From Spiroplasma endosymbiont of 'Nebria riversi' (GTDB lineage Bacteria > Bacillota_I > Bacilli_A > Mycoplasmatales > Nriv7), in NCBI RefSeq assembly GCF_018831625.1, contig NZ_CP065193.1, forward strand, positions 1,302,001-1,366,000: a DNA stretch of 64,000 nt. Reading direction: 5' to 3'. The translations under genes were made by a program, and so were the position numbers. The notes beneath the pieces are model-generated. The model searched no databases. It was given only the letters and a program-made list of their open reading frames with translations, and was not told the origin of the DNA. Of this stretch, positions 1 to 10,106 are shown piece after piece. Position 1 is the first letter of the stretch. Each line of letters opens with the position of its first letter.

Positions 1-2
1 AG

Positions 3-158
3 TGAATTGAAAATTTTAATAATTTTGGATCATTTAAAGTGTAAGATAATCGCGCTGTCGAAGAAAATGAATTAATTTACTTGCGAAAAGAAAACCAACA
101 ATTACGAATGGAAAATGACATTTTAAAGCAAGCAGCACTGATAATTGGCAAAAAATAG
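3..158 (+). pseudogene. IS3 orfA, 3' part, with nonsense codon
   Basis: This is the C-terminal half of the small orfA protein (helix-turn-helix plus leucine-zipper region, [16 protein letters not shown]). The frame is interrupted by TAA at 42-44, where the copy at 18795-19070 has CAA (Gln). The lesion would stop production of the OrfAB fusion from this copy, although orfB itself is open. The start codon lies outside the window. Confidence 0.85.
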
Positions 159-199
159 GAATTATTAACAATAATAAAGAAAAATATTCCGTACTAAAA

Positions 200-991
200 A
201 TGTGTCAAATATTAAAAATAGCAAAATCAACATATTATTATCAAACTAATAATTGTGTTAAGTATGATGTTAATAATTATGAAGAAGAAGTTATCAGTGC
301 ATTTAATAAAAGTCGTAAAATTTATGGTGCTCGTAAAATTAAAGCTGTTTTAATGAGAAAAGATATTATCTTATCACGTCGAAAAATCAGATTCCTTATG
401 ATCAAAAATAATTTGGTTTCTAAATACACCAAATTAAAATATCATAATCATAAAAAAATGGTTAATAATGACCAAATTAGTAATGTTTTAAATCGTCAAT
501 TTAATAACAAAAAACCTAATGAAGTTGTTGTTAGTGATTTAACATATGTGCAAGTTGGAGGAAAATGACATTATATTTGTTTATTAATTGACTTGTTTAA
601 TCGAGAAATAATTGGCTATAGCGCCAGACCAAACAAGACCGCCGAACTAGTTCAACAAGCTTTTCATAAAATAACACGACCATTAAATAAAATAACTTTA
701 TTTCATACTGATCGTGGTAATGAGTTCAAAAATAAAATCATTGATGAAATTTTAATAACCTTTAATATTAAAAGATCATTGAGTGCGAAGGGTTGTCCTT
801 ATGACAATGCTGTGGCTGAAACAACTTACAAAACTTTTAAAACGGAATTTATCAAGGGTAAAAAATTTGAAAATTTAACACAATTAAAATGCGAATTATT
901 TGATTTTGTTAATTGATACAATAATCTTAGAATACATGGCAGTTTAAATTATTTAACGCCTGTTGAATTTAGAAAATGACAGTCTACATAA
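200..991 (+). CDS. IS3-family transposase orfB (DDE integrase core)
   Basis: The product is a 263-residue integrase-type transposase domain that cuts and joins the element ends. An N-terminal HTH_21-like segment (KIYGARKIKAVL) precedes the rve fold. The catalytic acidic residues appear as VVSDLTYV, LFHTDRGNEF and NAVAETTYKTF. It is normally translated as an OrfAB fusion by -1 frameshifting near 150-158; the in-frame ATG at 200 is a formal start only. This is the only one of the three IS3 copies whose orfB is fully open, with TGA read as Trp at 568 and 916. Its own orfA is broken, so transposition would need OrfA supplied by another copy. Confidence 0.88.
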
Positions 992-1020
992 AAACTGTCC
1001 AAAAAAGGGTTGTCATACCA

Positions 1021-1994
1021 AAAATTATGAAATAACAAATTAATACATAACAAAATTAATGACTGCAATCCAATCGCTAGTAAAAATCATCAATGAATAA
1101 AAAATAACAATATAGCACTAATAATTGCCATAACAAAAATATGAATACCTTGTGTAATAACTTTGTTGTTAATAAACTACAAACAATAGTTAAATCCTCA
1201 ATTCTTTGCAATCAATCACTATCTTGATATTGTTCCATTATTATAAAATTACTTTCACTAATAGCAAAATAATATCGATGTGTCATACTAGTAATAAAAT
1301 TATGAGTTAACATTAAAATTATTTTTTGTTGACAAAAACTAACAATCATTTTCATTAAAATAATAATTATAAAACCTAATAAAATCTTTAATCAAATATT
1401 ATTTAAAATAAAAAGATGATGACTATCAACAAATACTTTTACTAACATATTTGCTAAAAAATTAATTACCGTTAATAATAAATTAATAACCAATAGTCCC
1501 GAAATTACCATTAAACATGGTTGTAATAAATAAAATAATGAACAAGTAACAAGATTTTTTTGTTTACTAGCAAGGATTATTGTTTTAGCACTAATAATTA
1601 AAGTATCAGAATAAATATTTTGTAAATATTCATTTGTTACTCATTGTAATTTCTCCTTGCTAGGATCAGCAATTAAAAATTTTTTTCGATGTTTTTTATA
1701 AACAACAATAAAATGAGCTTCACCATTGTCATTATTAACATATAAAATTCAAGGCGTTTTTAACGATAACTTTTGAAGTTGCTCAAAATTACAATGATAT
1801 GGCGTTAATAACACTCCCTGTGAATAGGCTACCGCTTTCAATGTTTTAATACTTCAATATTCTCATTGAAATGATGCTTCTTGTTTTAAAGTTTCTAACG
1901 AAATTCGTTGCTTGTGATAATATTTAATTAACATTGCTAAACAAGCAACAGCACAATCATTTTTTTGCTCTTGTCATATTAATGGATACAACAT
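1021..1994 (-). pseudogene. C39-peptidase ABC exporter (bacteriocin/peptide type), truncated
   Basis: Reading from 1994, the first about 130 residues form a papain-like C39 leader-peptidase domain. The catalytic Cys motif is visible as QKNDCAVACLAMLIKYY (residues 10-26), and the His/Asp region as NDNGEAHFIVVYKK and LIADPS. Several hydrophobic segments of an ABC transporter membrane domain follow. A frameshift near 1175-1190 moves the frame, after which the transmembrane reading continues (GIHIFVMAIISAILLFFIH) until the IS3 right end at 1020. No ATPase domain remains. Intact family members cleave double-glycine leaders and export peptides or bacteriocins. This copy is clearly dead through truncation plus frameshift. 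Confidence 0.82.
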
Positions 1995-2048
1995 TTAATC
2001 CCCATTACTACTTTTACTTATCTAATATTTTTTTTCCTTGTAAAACAT

Positions 2049-2076
2049 AAAAAAATCTCGTTAATTATTAACGAGA
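2049..2076 (-). terminator. Rho-independent terminator overlapping the rpsU stop codon
   Basis: On the minus strand TCTCGTTA and its complement TAACGAGA form a stem around a 5-nt AT loop, followed by seven T residues. The stem overlaps the last codons and stop codon of rpsU. Confidence 0.75.
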
Positions 2077-2238
2077 AAATTTACGATTTTGTGCTTGTTT
2101 AAATAAACGTTTTTCTCTGGGAGAACGGAAGTGTTTACGCTTTTCTAATTCTCTTTTAATTGGAGAAGCAGCTTTTTTAAATCTGCGTAAAGCTTGATCA
2201 ATATCTTCTCCATCCTTTTTTACAACAACTGTGGCCAT
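2068..2238 (-). CDS. rpsU: 30S ribosomal protein S21
   Basis: The product is a 56-residue basic small-subunit ribosomal protein, of normal family length (about 55-70). The signature is ALRRFKKAASPIKRELEKRK followed by a basic RSPREKRLFKQ tail. It binds the 30S subunit near the 3' end of 16S rRNA and helps mRNA selection. The ATG at 2238 has a GGAG-type ribosome site 12 nt upstream. The gene is monocistronic: it has its own promoter (2288-2317), and its terminator overlaps the stop codon. Confidence 0.93.
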   Translation of the reverse strand: MATVVVKKDGEDIDQALRRFKKAASPIKRELEKRKHFRSPREKRLFKQAQNRKFSR

Positions 2239-2287
2239 TTAATTTTCAACTCCATTTTCCTATATTTTTTTATAGCTAGACCCTATA

Positions 2288-2317
2288 ATTATAATTTGTT
2301 TTTGCTATAAAATGCAA
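2288..2317 (-). promoter_or_regulatory. Sigma-70-type promoter of rpsU
   Basis: On the minus strand TTGCAT (2317-2312) and TATAAT (2293-2288) are separated by 18 nt, about 50 bp upstream of the rpsU start codon. It was identified by consensus match only. Confidence 0.6.
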
Positions 2318-2408
2318 ATGATTTAATAAATATGATATAAAATTGCAAATAATGAAACAAAATTCACAAAAAATTAAAACCATTTTTATAACTAAAATTA
2401 ATTAGCAA

Positions 2409-3047
2409 CTAAACCATCAATAACGCTGCTTTACTAATCCCCAGCCGGTCTGCTCCACCTTTAATAAGTTTTATTGCCTGTGCTTTATTTTTAATTTTCC
2501 CTGACGCTTTAATATACATTTTATCCTTAACAATACTACGAATTAATTTAATATCTTTAACTTTAGCACCACTTTTAGCAAATCCTGTTGAAGTTTTAAT
2601 AAAATCTGCTTGTGCTTGCAAAGCTAATTTACAAACTTGAATTTTTTCTTCTTTCGTTAATAATGCAGTTTCAATAATAACTTTTAAAATTTGTTTTGGA
2701 CATACAGCGCGAACATGCTTAATATCATTTAATACTACCGTATATGCCCCTTCTTTTAAAGCTCCAACATTAATAACCATATCAATCTCATCGGCACCAT
2801 CACGAACAGCTTGTTCTGTTTCCAACACTTTAATATTTGTAGGCACCGAACCCAATGGAAAACCAACAACAGTACACACATTAACCTTTGTCTTTTTTAA
2901 CAAATTTTTAGCATGACTAACATAAATAGGATTAACACATACACTAGCAAATTTGTGCTTTTCAGCATCCACACAAATTTTTTGAATGTCATGACTCGTA
3001 GCATGTGAACTTAATAAAGTATAATCAATAAATTCATTCAGTTTCAT
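2409..3047 (-). CDS. deoC: Deoxyribose-phosphate aldolase
   Basis: The product is a 212-residue TIM-barrel class I aldolase that splits 2-deoxyribose-5-phosphate into glyceraldehyde-3-phosphate and acetaldehyde, letting deoxynucleosides feed glycolysis. The Schiff-base Lys lies in ADFIKTSTGF (about residue 150) and the second conserved Lys in MYIKASGKI. The strand motif DGADEIDMVINVG is typical. The ATG at 3047 is preceded by AGGAGG. The gene stands apart from any other deo genes, with about 65 bp to the membrane protein gene upstream. Confidence 0.95.
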   Translation of the reverse strand: MKLNEFIDYTLLSSHATSHDIQKICVDAEKHKFASVCVNPIYVSHAKNLLKKTKVNVCTVVGFPLGSVPTNIKVLETEQAVRDGADEIDMVINVGALKEGAYTVVLNDIKHVRAVCPKQILKVIIETALLTKEEKIQVCKLALQAQADFIKTSTGFAKSGAKVKDIKLIRSIVKDKMYIKASGKIKNKAQAIKLIKGGADRLGISKAALLMV

Positions 3048-3112
3048 AAAACAAGCAGACCTCCTACTAATTATTTATTTTTAATTATTAATTCATCATT
3101 TAGGGTAGAAAT

Positions 3113-3553
3113 TTAACTTTTTGATAACGCCTCTCATTTTAACCTTTGAATAAAAAACTTAATATCAAAGATAATTGTTACTAAACCAAATATTCCAGAA
3201 ATTCCAATTGATAAACCAAATGCTAAAATAGCATTTTGTTGATTTTTAGCAATTAAAATTAATAAATTAGCTAAAATTGACATCACTGCCATCAATACGA
3301 TTAATATTAAGTATTTATATGCTTTAAATTGATATTTAATATCAAAATTCTTAATTGATACATAAGTTAATCAAACATAAACCATTATTAAACATAAAGT
3401 TATTAATGGAATTAAATAACTAGCAATTTCAAAGCCACCACTTAAAGGTAAATTTGATTTTTGAAGGCTAATAAATACCATTGTTAAAAACAATCAATTA
3501 ATTGCAAATAATAAATTTAAAATTGCACCCATTCGCTTTGAACTTAAAGACAT
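3113..3553 (-). CDS. Small four-helix membrane protein of unknown function
   Basis: This 146-residue protein is not one I recognise. It has four clear hydrophobic segments (roughly residues 11-30, 45-65, 80-102 and 108-130) and a basic C-terminus (QRLKWEALSKS). The start codon follows the rsmE stop by 2 nt, so it was probably co-transcribed with rsmE. No catalytic motif or lipobox is present. The reading frame is fully open with TGA as Trp, unlike the broken rsmE next to it. Confidence 0.75.
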
Positions 3554-3555
3554 TC

Positions 3556-4295
3556 TTATTGCTCCTTTAACTTTTCATGTTCATAACCGATATTAGCAAG
3601 AAATGCTAAAACAGCTGTTTCTGATCTTAAAAATCTTTTTCCTAAATTAATTGCATGAAAACCTTCAAAATTAAAAAATTCTAATTCTTTATCACTAAAA
3701 CCACCCTCAGGTCCACAAATAAAAGTAATACTTGTTGACTTGGATAATGGTAACATTAGTGCCGGCAATGAACGGGTTGCTAATGCTAATTCATTAGCAA
3801 TTAAATTTAACGCGCTCTTGTAAGGAATAATAGCAGTAAAATCAGTAATAATATCAACAATTTTTGGAATTTGATTACGATTCGAATGTTGTGCTGCTTC
3901 TTTAGCAAACTTTTGTCAACGCATCATCTTTTTTTCTTATCATCATTTCGTTTAATGTTAGTAATACTTCGTTCTAAAGCAATACCAATAATTCGTGTCA
4001 CACCTAATTCGGTTGCTTTTTGAATAATTCAATCATTACGATCTTGTTTAAGCAATGGCATTAATAATATTACAACTATTTATAATTCGGTATTTTCCAA
4101 TAAATTTTTTTGAATTTCAACTTTTAATTGTGGTTTCTTTTCAATTATCTTCGTTTGATATTTTTTGCCATTATATACAGCAATTAACAAGTCATTAATT
4201 TGAAATCTTAAAAAATTAACTAAATGATGAGTATCAATATCATTAAAAATTAAATTGCCGAATTCATCTTGAAAATGATCAAAACAACATTGCAT
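3556..4295 (-). pseudogene. rsmE: 16S rRNA m3U1498 methyltransferase, degraded
   Basis: The N-terminal PUA-like part (residues 1-71) and C-terminal SPOUT part are recognisable. SAM-knot motifs are ITFICGPEGGFSDKELEFF and NLGKRFLRSETAVLAFL. The family methylates U1498 of 16S rRNA. Two lesions are visible: an in-frame TAA at 4080-4082 after NLLENTEL, and a frameshift in a seven-T run (seven A on the coding strand) near 3928-3934, after which the frame resumes as MRWQKFAKEAAQHSN. Either decay or two homopolymer/base errors could explain this; two independent lesions make decay more likely. Confidence 0.82.
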
Positions 4296-4337
4296 TATAT
4301 CACCTACTCCAATATTAATTATATCATTTTTAAATCA

Positions 4338-5141
4338 TTACCCAAACCGTCCTGCAATATAATCTTCAGTTTTCTTTTGTTGTGGTGATAAAAATAATTT
4401 TCTTGTTCTTGCCACTTCAACAATTTTACCAATTAAAAAAAATGTTGTTTGATCAGAAATTCTTGCTGCTTGTTGCATTGAATGGGTCACAATAATAATT
4501 GTAAAATCTTTTTTTAATTGCAATATTAACTCCTCAATTTTACCAGTAGCAATCGGATCTAATGCTGAAGTTGGTTCATCCATTAATAGCACTTCTGGTT
4601 TAATAGCAATTGATCGAGCAATACATAATCGTTGTTGTTGACCACCGCTTAAACTTAAAGCTGGACTTTTTAAATCATTTTTAACTTCATCTCATAATGC
4701 CGCTTTTTTTAATGAATCTTCAATTATTTCATCTAATTTTTTTCGATTTCTAATCCCTAACCTTCTTGGTCCATAAGCAACATTATCATAAATTGATTTT
4801 GGAAAAGGATTAGGTTTTTGAAAAACCATACCTATCGTAGTTCTTAAAGCAATAATATCTTGTTTATTATCATAAATATTTTTTTGTTGATAAATAATTT
4901 CTCCCGTAATTTTAGTTCCTTCAATTAAATCATTCATCTGATTAATTGACCGCAATAATGTTAATTTACCACAACCCGAAGGACCAATAAGGGCCATAAT
5001 CTTATTTCTTTTAATATTCAAATTAATATTAAATAGTGCTTGTTTCTTACCAAAATTATAATAAAAATTAAAATCAGAAATAGCAATACTATATTTCTTA
5101 TCAACAATTTTAACTTTAACCTTATCGCAAGAATGTTTTTG
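4338..5141 (-). pseudogene. pstB: Phosphate ABC transporter ATP-binding protein, 5' end lost to IS-derived DNA
   Basis: The frame covers nearly a whole PstB ATPase, the energising subunit of the high-affinity phosphate importer. It has the A-loop region [18 protein letters not shown], the Q-loop [11 protein letters not shown], the signature LSGGQQQR, Walker [14 protein letters not shown] and the H-loop VTHSMQQA. Two oddities stand out. The Walker A reads GPSGCGKLT instead of GPSGCGKST, replacing the Ser/Thr that coordinates Mg2+. The frame also runs into IS-derived DNA at 5142 without a good start codon; only a TTG at 5021 is available, which would delete the first strand. No pstA, pstC or pstS is nearby. 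It is probably non-functional. Confidence 0.75.
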
Positions 5142-5229
5142 TGGTATGGCAACCCAAATTATTTAACGCCTGTTGAATTTATAAAATGACAGTCTACATA
5201 AAAATTGTCCAAAAAAGGGTTACCATACC
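5142..5229. mobile_element. 88-bp MITE-like remnant of the IS3 element
   Basis: The segment starts with TGGTATGGCAACCC and ends with GGGTTACCATACCA, a 14-bp inverted repeat with one mismatch. Both ends match the IS3 right terminus. The interior is the last about 60 bp of the IS3 orfB region (ATTTAACGCCTGTTGAATTT). It has no coding capacity. Confidence 0.75.
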
Positions 5230-6094
5230 ATAATTCAGAAGGAAAACAAAAATGTTTATGTAAAAATTACCGTGCAAGTTTTAACGCTTTTCGTAATCAT
5301 TTTATTTATTGAAGTCATTTAAATTATGAACAATGAAATTTATTGATTCAAATTTCATTGTTGGGGCAATCTAGTAAAACAATTTCTCGTTTTATTAAAA
5401 CTACATTAAAAACTGCTTGATATAATCGTCAAAAATTAATGAAATCAAAACAATTAGAAAATACCCAATTAAAATTTAAAAAATTATCTGGTGAAATCCA
5501 AATTGATGAAACATTTATTATATAAATTCATAACGTAAATTTCAAAAATAAAACTGATTCACGAAGAATTTACCTTGACCCATTCGCAACTAATACTAAA
5601 TGCTGTATTCAAATGGCGGTTGATAATAATAACAATATTTATGTTAAATCCACAAACACCAAACGTTTACAAAAACAATGAGTTATTGAAAATATGAACA
5701 AAGAATTAATTAACCAAAATTCAATTATTACTTCTGATATGCAAAAATTATATTTTTTAGTAGCAAAACAAACAAATTCTACTTTATGTGTAACTAAAAC
5801 AACAATTAATCCTGAAGCTAGTTATCGTAACTTAAATAAAATCAGTAAATTACAATCTAGCCTTAAAGAAGCCTTAATTCATTATCATGGTTTAGGTTTT
5901 ACTAATATTCAAAATTATTTAAATCTCTGAAAATGAAAATACCAACATAAGGGTTTAACTCCAAACCAACAAACAGCGGTATTATATTTTAATGTATAAA
6001 AAATTAAAGTAAAAATAGTAATTTTACATAAAAGCCTTTTAAAATTATCAAGTTGATGATTTTTTTTATTTTATCAAGAGTTTTCTACAAAATT
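5230..6094 (+). mobile_element. IS1595-like element, 5'-truncated copy A
   Basis: The sequence is close to the copies at 19963-21102 and 30100-31237 but lacks the first about 275 bp, including the transposase start. The broken transposase frame (to TAA at 5997) retains a partial zinc-ribbon end, IQIDETFI (first acidic catalytic residue) and the C-terminal GLTPNQQTAVLYFNV. A TATAAA stop follows the IDETFI motif near 5521. The right terminal repeat (complement of AATTTTGTAGAAAACTCTTG) ends at 6094 and overlaps the last bases of the uvrA stop codon. Confidence 0.82.
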
Positions 6095-8933
6095 AAAAAA
6101 CTTTTCTTAAATATTCAGCCGTATATGAATTTTTATTACTATTAATTACTTGCTCTGGTGTTCCTGTAACAATTACTTCCCCACCATACTTCCCACCGTT
6201 AGGTCCTAAGTCAATAATGTAATCACCTAACTTAATAACATCTAAATTATGTTCAATAACAAGAACGGTGTCACCATTATTAACAATACGATTAAGAACT
6301 GATAATAATCTTTTAACATCATCAATATGTAATCCTGTTGTTGGTTCATCTAAAATAAATAGTGTTTTTCCAGTTGCTCTTTTTTGTAAGTAAGTCGCTA
6401 ATTTAACTCTTTGCGCTTCCCCACCAGATAATTGAGTTGTTGGTTGTTCTAACTTAATATATCCCATACCAACATCAAGTAAGGTTTGCAATTTAACATT
6501 AATTTTTGGAATATTTGCAAAAAACACTTGCGCTTCAATAACTGACATATTTAAAACATCATAAATATTTTTCCCTTTATATTTAACTTGTAAAGTTTCA
6601 TCATTATACCGCATTCCTTCACATATTTCACAAGTAACAAAAACATCTGGTAAAAAATGCATCGCAATTTTAATAATTCCTGCTCCCTGACAGCGTTCAC
6701 ATCTGCCACCACGAACATTAAAAGAAAACCTTCCTTTAAGATAACCTTGAGTTTTAGCTAATGGCGCCGCAGCAAATAAATCACGAATATCATCAAAAAC
6801 TGAAGTATAAGTTGCTGGATTACTATGCGGTGTCCTTCCAATCGGTTCTTGCGAAATATTAACAACTTTATCAATATTATCCATTCCCTTAATATTTTGA
6901 TGTTTACCCGGGCGATTAACCTTTTGTCCTAAATTTCGTAACAGATTTTTATATAAAACTTCATTTACTAAAGTTGATTTTCCACTGCCAGAAACCCCTG
7001 TAACAACAATAAGTTTTCCTAAAGGAATAGTAACATCAATATTTTTTAAATTATTTTCTCTTGCTCCAATAATAGTAATTTTCTTACCATTGCCACTTCG
7101 GCGCTTTTTTGGAATTGTAATCGTTTCTTGATGTGATAAATATCTCCCTGTAATTGACCTTTCATTAGCGATAATATCAGCCATTGTTCCCACAGCAATA
7201 ATTTCACCACCAAACTTACCAGCTTTAGGTCCAATATCAACAAGGCAATCAGCTTGATACATCATATCTTCATCATGTTCAACAACAATAACGGTATTTC
7301 CTAAATCTCGTAACGATTTTAAAGTCTTAATTAAGCGGTTATTATCTTTTTGATGTAAACCAATTGAAGGTTCATCTAATACATATAATACTCCTGTCAA
7401 TTTTGAACCAATTTGCGTTGCTAAACGAATTCGTTGCGCTTCGCCGCCAGATAATGATTGAGCTGCTCTTGATAAATTTAAATATCTTAAACCAACATCA
7501 TTTAAAAAACTTAAACGATTAACTAATTCATTAATAACTAACTTAGCAATTTCTTGTTGTTGTTCTGATAGTTTCAAACTAAGAATATAATCTAAACTTT
7601 CATCAATATCTAAATTAGTAAATTCATTAATATTTATCGTTCCTACTTTAACACATAATGCTTTAAGATTTAATCGTGCCCCTTTACAAGACCAACAAGT
7701 TTTATCACTCATAAATTTCCGATAATATTCACGACGCATTTCATTAACAGTTTCAACAAAGCGTCGTTCAATAATACTGGCAACACCTTCAATATAGTCA
7801 TAACTTTTATAAGTATTATTACTATTAGATACTAAAGTATAATTTAATTGTTCATCACTACCATACATTAAATAATTAATTTGTTCATCACTAAGATTTT
7901 TAATCGGTTGATCTAAGTCAATACCATATTCTTTACAAATAATTTTTAATTTCTGTCATTCTAAAGTATCACCACCAATAAAATTTTTATAAAATTCAAT
8001 CCCACCTTGATTAATTGAAAGATTACGATTAGGAAATAATAAATCTTCATCAACTTCCAAGCGAATCCCAATACCTTTACATTCAGAACAAGCTCCCATA
8101 GGCGCATTAAAGGAAAATAAACGGGGTTCTAACTCCGGAATTGTAAAACTACAATGATTACACGCATGATTTTGCGAAAATAATAATTGTTCTTTACTAT
8201 TAAAAAGAATAACTTTTGCTAATCCTTTACTATATTTTAATGATTTTTCTAAACTATCATGAATATTAGATCAAACATTATCGTCATCACTTAATTTAAT
8301 GCGATCAACAACAATATCAATATTATGCCGTTTATTTTTATCTAATTGAATATCATCATCTAACGAATAAGTGTGGTCATTAACCTTAACCCGTAAAAAT
8401 CCTTCATGTCGCAAAGTTAAAAACAACTCATAATGCGCCCCTTTTTTATCAATAACTACTGGCGACAAAATTTCAATGCGTTCTTCCGTTGTTACTTGTT
8501 TTAATCGTTTAATCATTTCCTTAATTGTCATTGCTTTAATTAAACCATGACCATTAATACAATACGGTAGTCCCACACGAGCATATAATAATCGTAAATA
8601 ATCATATATTTCCGTCACCGTTCCCACAGTACTGCGAGGATTATTACTAGTAGTTTTTTGATCAATAGAAATTGCTGGTGATAATCCTTCAATAGAATCA
8701 ACATCAGGTTTTTCACTATTACCTAAAAATTGTCGGGCATACGCCGACAATGACTCCATATATCTTCTTTGTCCTTCAGCATAAATCGTATTAAAGGCTA
8801 ATGATGACTTTCCACTACCAGAAACGCCAGTAAAAACAATTAATTTATTTTTAGGAATTGTTAAATCAACATTTTTTAAATTATGTTCTCTAGCTCCTTT
8901 AACAATAATATATTTTGTTGCATCATCCATCAA
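6093..8933 (-). CDS. uvrA: Excinuclease ABC subunit A (UvrA)
   Basis: The product is a 946-residue damage-recognition ATPase of nucleotide excision repair, which loads UvrB at lesions. It has two ABC modules: Walker [10 protein letters not shown] near residue 36 and GVSGSGKST in the second half. The signatures are [12 protein letters not shown] and [12 protein letters not shown]. Zinc modules are [19 protein letters not shown]...CSEC and [10 protein letters not shown]...CEIC. Length is normal. The ATG at 8933 has a strong GGAGGTGA site. It lies 28 bp downstream of thiT, so it should be transcribed from the riboswitch-controlled promoter. An IS1595-like copy ends exactly at its stop codon. Confidence 0.97.
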
Positions 8934-8961
8934 ATCACCTCCAATATTTAATTAGCATTTG

Positions 8962-9858
8962 CTAATTAATTTGATCATTATATTTTTCTTTTCACGGCAT
9001 TAATAATCTAAATAATAATGGCAATGATAATATCATTAAAGGATACACAAAAACAAAAACATAAATTAAATTATATATTAATGCATAACCTCAAACAGTA
9101 AAACCATCTCACGCATAATTACCAAAATATAATACCCCCGATAATACATTGCACATATATATAATAATACAAATAACTGTTATTATAAAGGAAATTTTAA
9201 TGTTAGCATTAAACCGCTTTTTAAAATTAATATTCACTATTCCTATTAAAGAAGGCATATTCATAGGAATAAAATAATCTAGTAAATATTGTCAAGGATT
9301 AATAATTGATCCTTGGGGAATAATAATTAATGAAATTAAAGCACTAATACCACCGGTTACAATTCCGTGTCAAAAACTAACAACGAAAGCAATTAAAAAT
9401 ACGGGTCAATATTTTAAACCAATACTGCCCCCCATTGGTAATTTAGGGAAAAATATCATCAGATAATCTAAAATTAATGATAAACTAACAAAAAAAGCGA
9501 TTAATACTAAATCAAATGTTTTTCAATGATAAATTTTAAAGCATTGTTTTTTAATCACTTTAAAATCAACATTAGATTTTATTATTTTTTGCCAACTTAA
9601 TAACCAAATTAATATTAAACTAGCAACTAAAAATAATAATAAAATCACAATAACTGCAATTTTAATAAATAAGACAATTTTATTATTAATTAATTGTGTA
9701 TTCTTAACATTAGAAGAAAAAGCCTTAAAAATTTTTCTTCCGAACTTATTGTAACCTATCCACATTATTACTCCAACAATTAAGAAACAAAAAATTCCAT
9801 TAATTAACATTAAAATTCAACGATAAATTTGATTAGTCTTATTTACTTCTTGCACCAT
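8962..9858 (-). CDS. thiT: ECF thiamine transporter substrate-binding subunit, with N-terminal extension
   Basis: The C-terminal about 185 residues match ThiT, the S-component that captures thiamine for an energy-coupling-factor transporter. Supporting motifs are MGGSIGLKYWPVFLIAF, INPWQYLLDYF and GNYAWDGFTVWGYALIYN (thiamine-contacting region near the end), within about six membrane helices. The protein is 298 residues, about 110 longer than typical ThiT. The extra N-terminus carries two further hydrophobic helices (about 16-35 and 61-88). The ATG at 9858 has an AAGGAGG site. A TPP riboswitch directly upstream supports the assignment. The shared EcfAAT module is not in this window. Confidence 0.88.
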
Positions 9859-9910
9859 TTCTAGCCTCCTTAATGATAGTAAGAAATCTAATATATTTTG
9901 AAATATACAA

Positions 9911-9980
9911 GACTTCTCCCGCTAGTATTATCTAGTTCAAGTTCCAAGAGTATCTCTCAGGCAAAATGCCGCCTCTGTCT
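9911..9980 (-). promoter_or_regulatory. TPP riboswitch (THI element) upstream of thiT
   Basis: On the minus strand the leader holds the two conserved TPP-sensing blocks: GCCTGAGAGATACTCTTGG, and then GAACTAGATAATACTAGCGG, matching the family consensus CTGAGA ... CTGATCTGGATAATGCCAGCG. AGAC at the 5' end pairs with GTCT at the 3' end as helix P1. The element sits about 55-120 nt upstream of the thiT start. In such leaders bound TPP switches off the downstream genes, here thiT and presumably uvrA. No obvious terminator hairpin with a T-run follows, so control may be at ribosome access; this is inference. Confidence 0.9.
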
Positions 9981-10005
9981 TATATCAATTGATATATCCA
10001 TATAT

Positions 10006-10034
10006 ATTATAGTGAATTTACGATAAAATATAAA
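10006..10034 (-). promoter_or_regulatory. Probable promoter of the thiT-uvrA operon
   Basis: On the minus strand TATAAT (10011-10006) lies about 25 bp before the riboswitch. A weak -35 (TTTATA, 10034-10029) stands 17 nt upstream. Consensus match only. Confidence 0.45.
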
Positions 10035-10106
10035 GTACTATTATATTTCCATAAAATCAATTATAATGTAAATTGTAAAGTTAAAAATTAAACTAAGGGG
10101 AACAAA

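Larger units (their letters stand above)
1..1020 (+). mobile_element. IS3-family element, copy 1 (left end outside window)
   Basis: The segment is nearly identical to complete copies at 18715-19932 and 27025-28218 (minus strand). It holds the end of orfA, a full orfB and the right terminal inverted repeat, which ends in CCATACCA at 1020. The layout is two overlapping frames joined by an A6-G slippery stretch (about 150-158), with orfB in the -1 frame, as in the IS3/IS150 group. The full element is about 1.2 kb with imperfect terminal repeats of about 25 bp (TGGATAGG... and TGGTATGG...). Its right end cuts off the exporter gene that follows. Confidence 0.9.

Noticed and set aside
7046..7243. 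65-residue minus-strand frame inside uvrA
   Set aside because: Alternative frame of the intact uvrA gene, Leu-rich without start signals.
8950..8968. Palindrome AATTAGCATTTGCTAATT between thiT and uvrA as terminator
   Set aside because: No T-run follows on the minus strand, so it is not supported as a rho-independent terminator of thiT.
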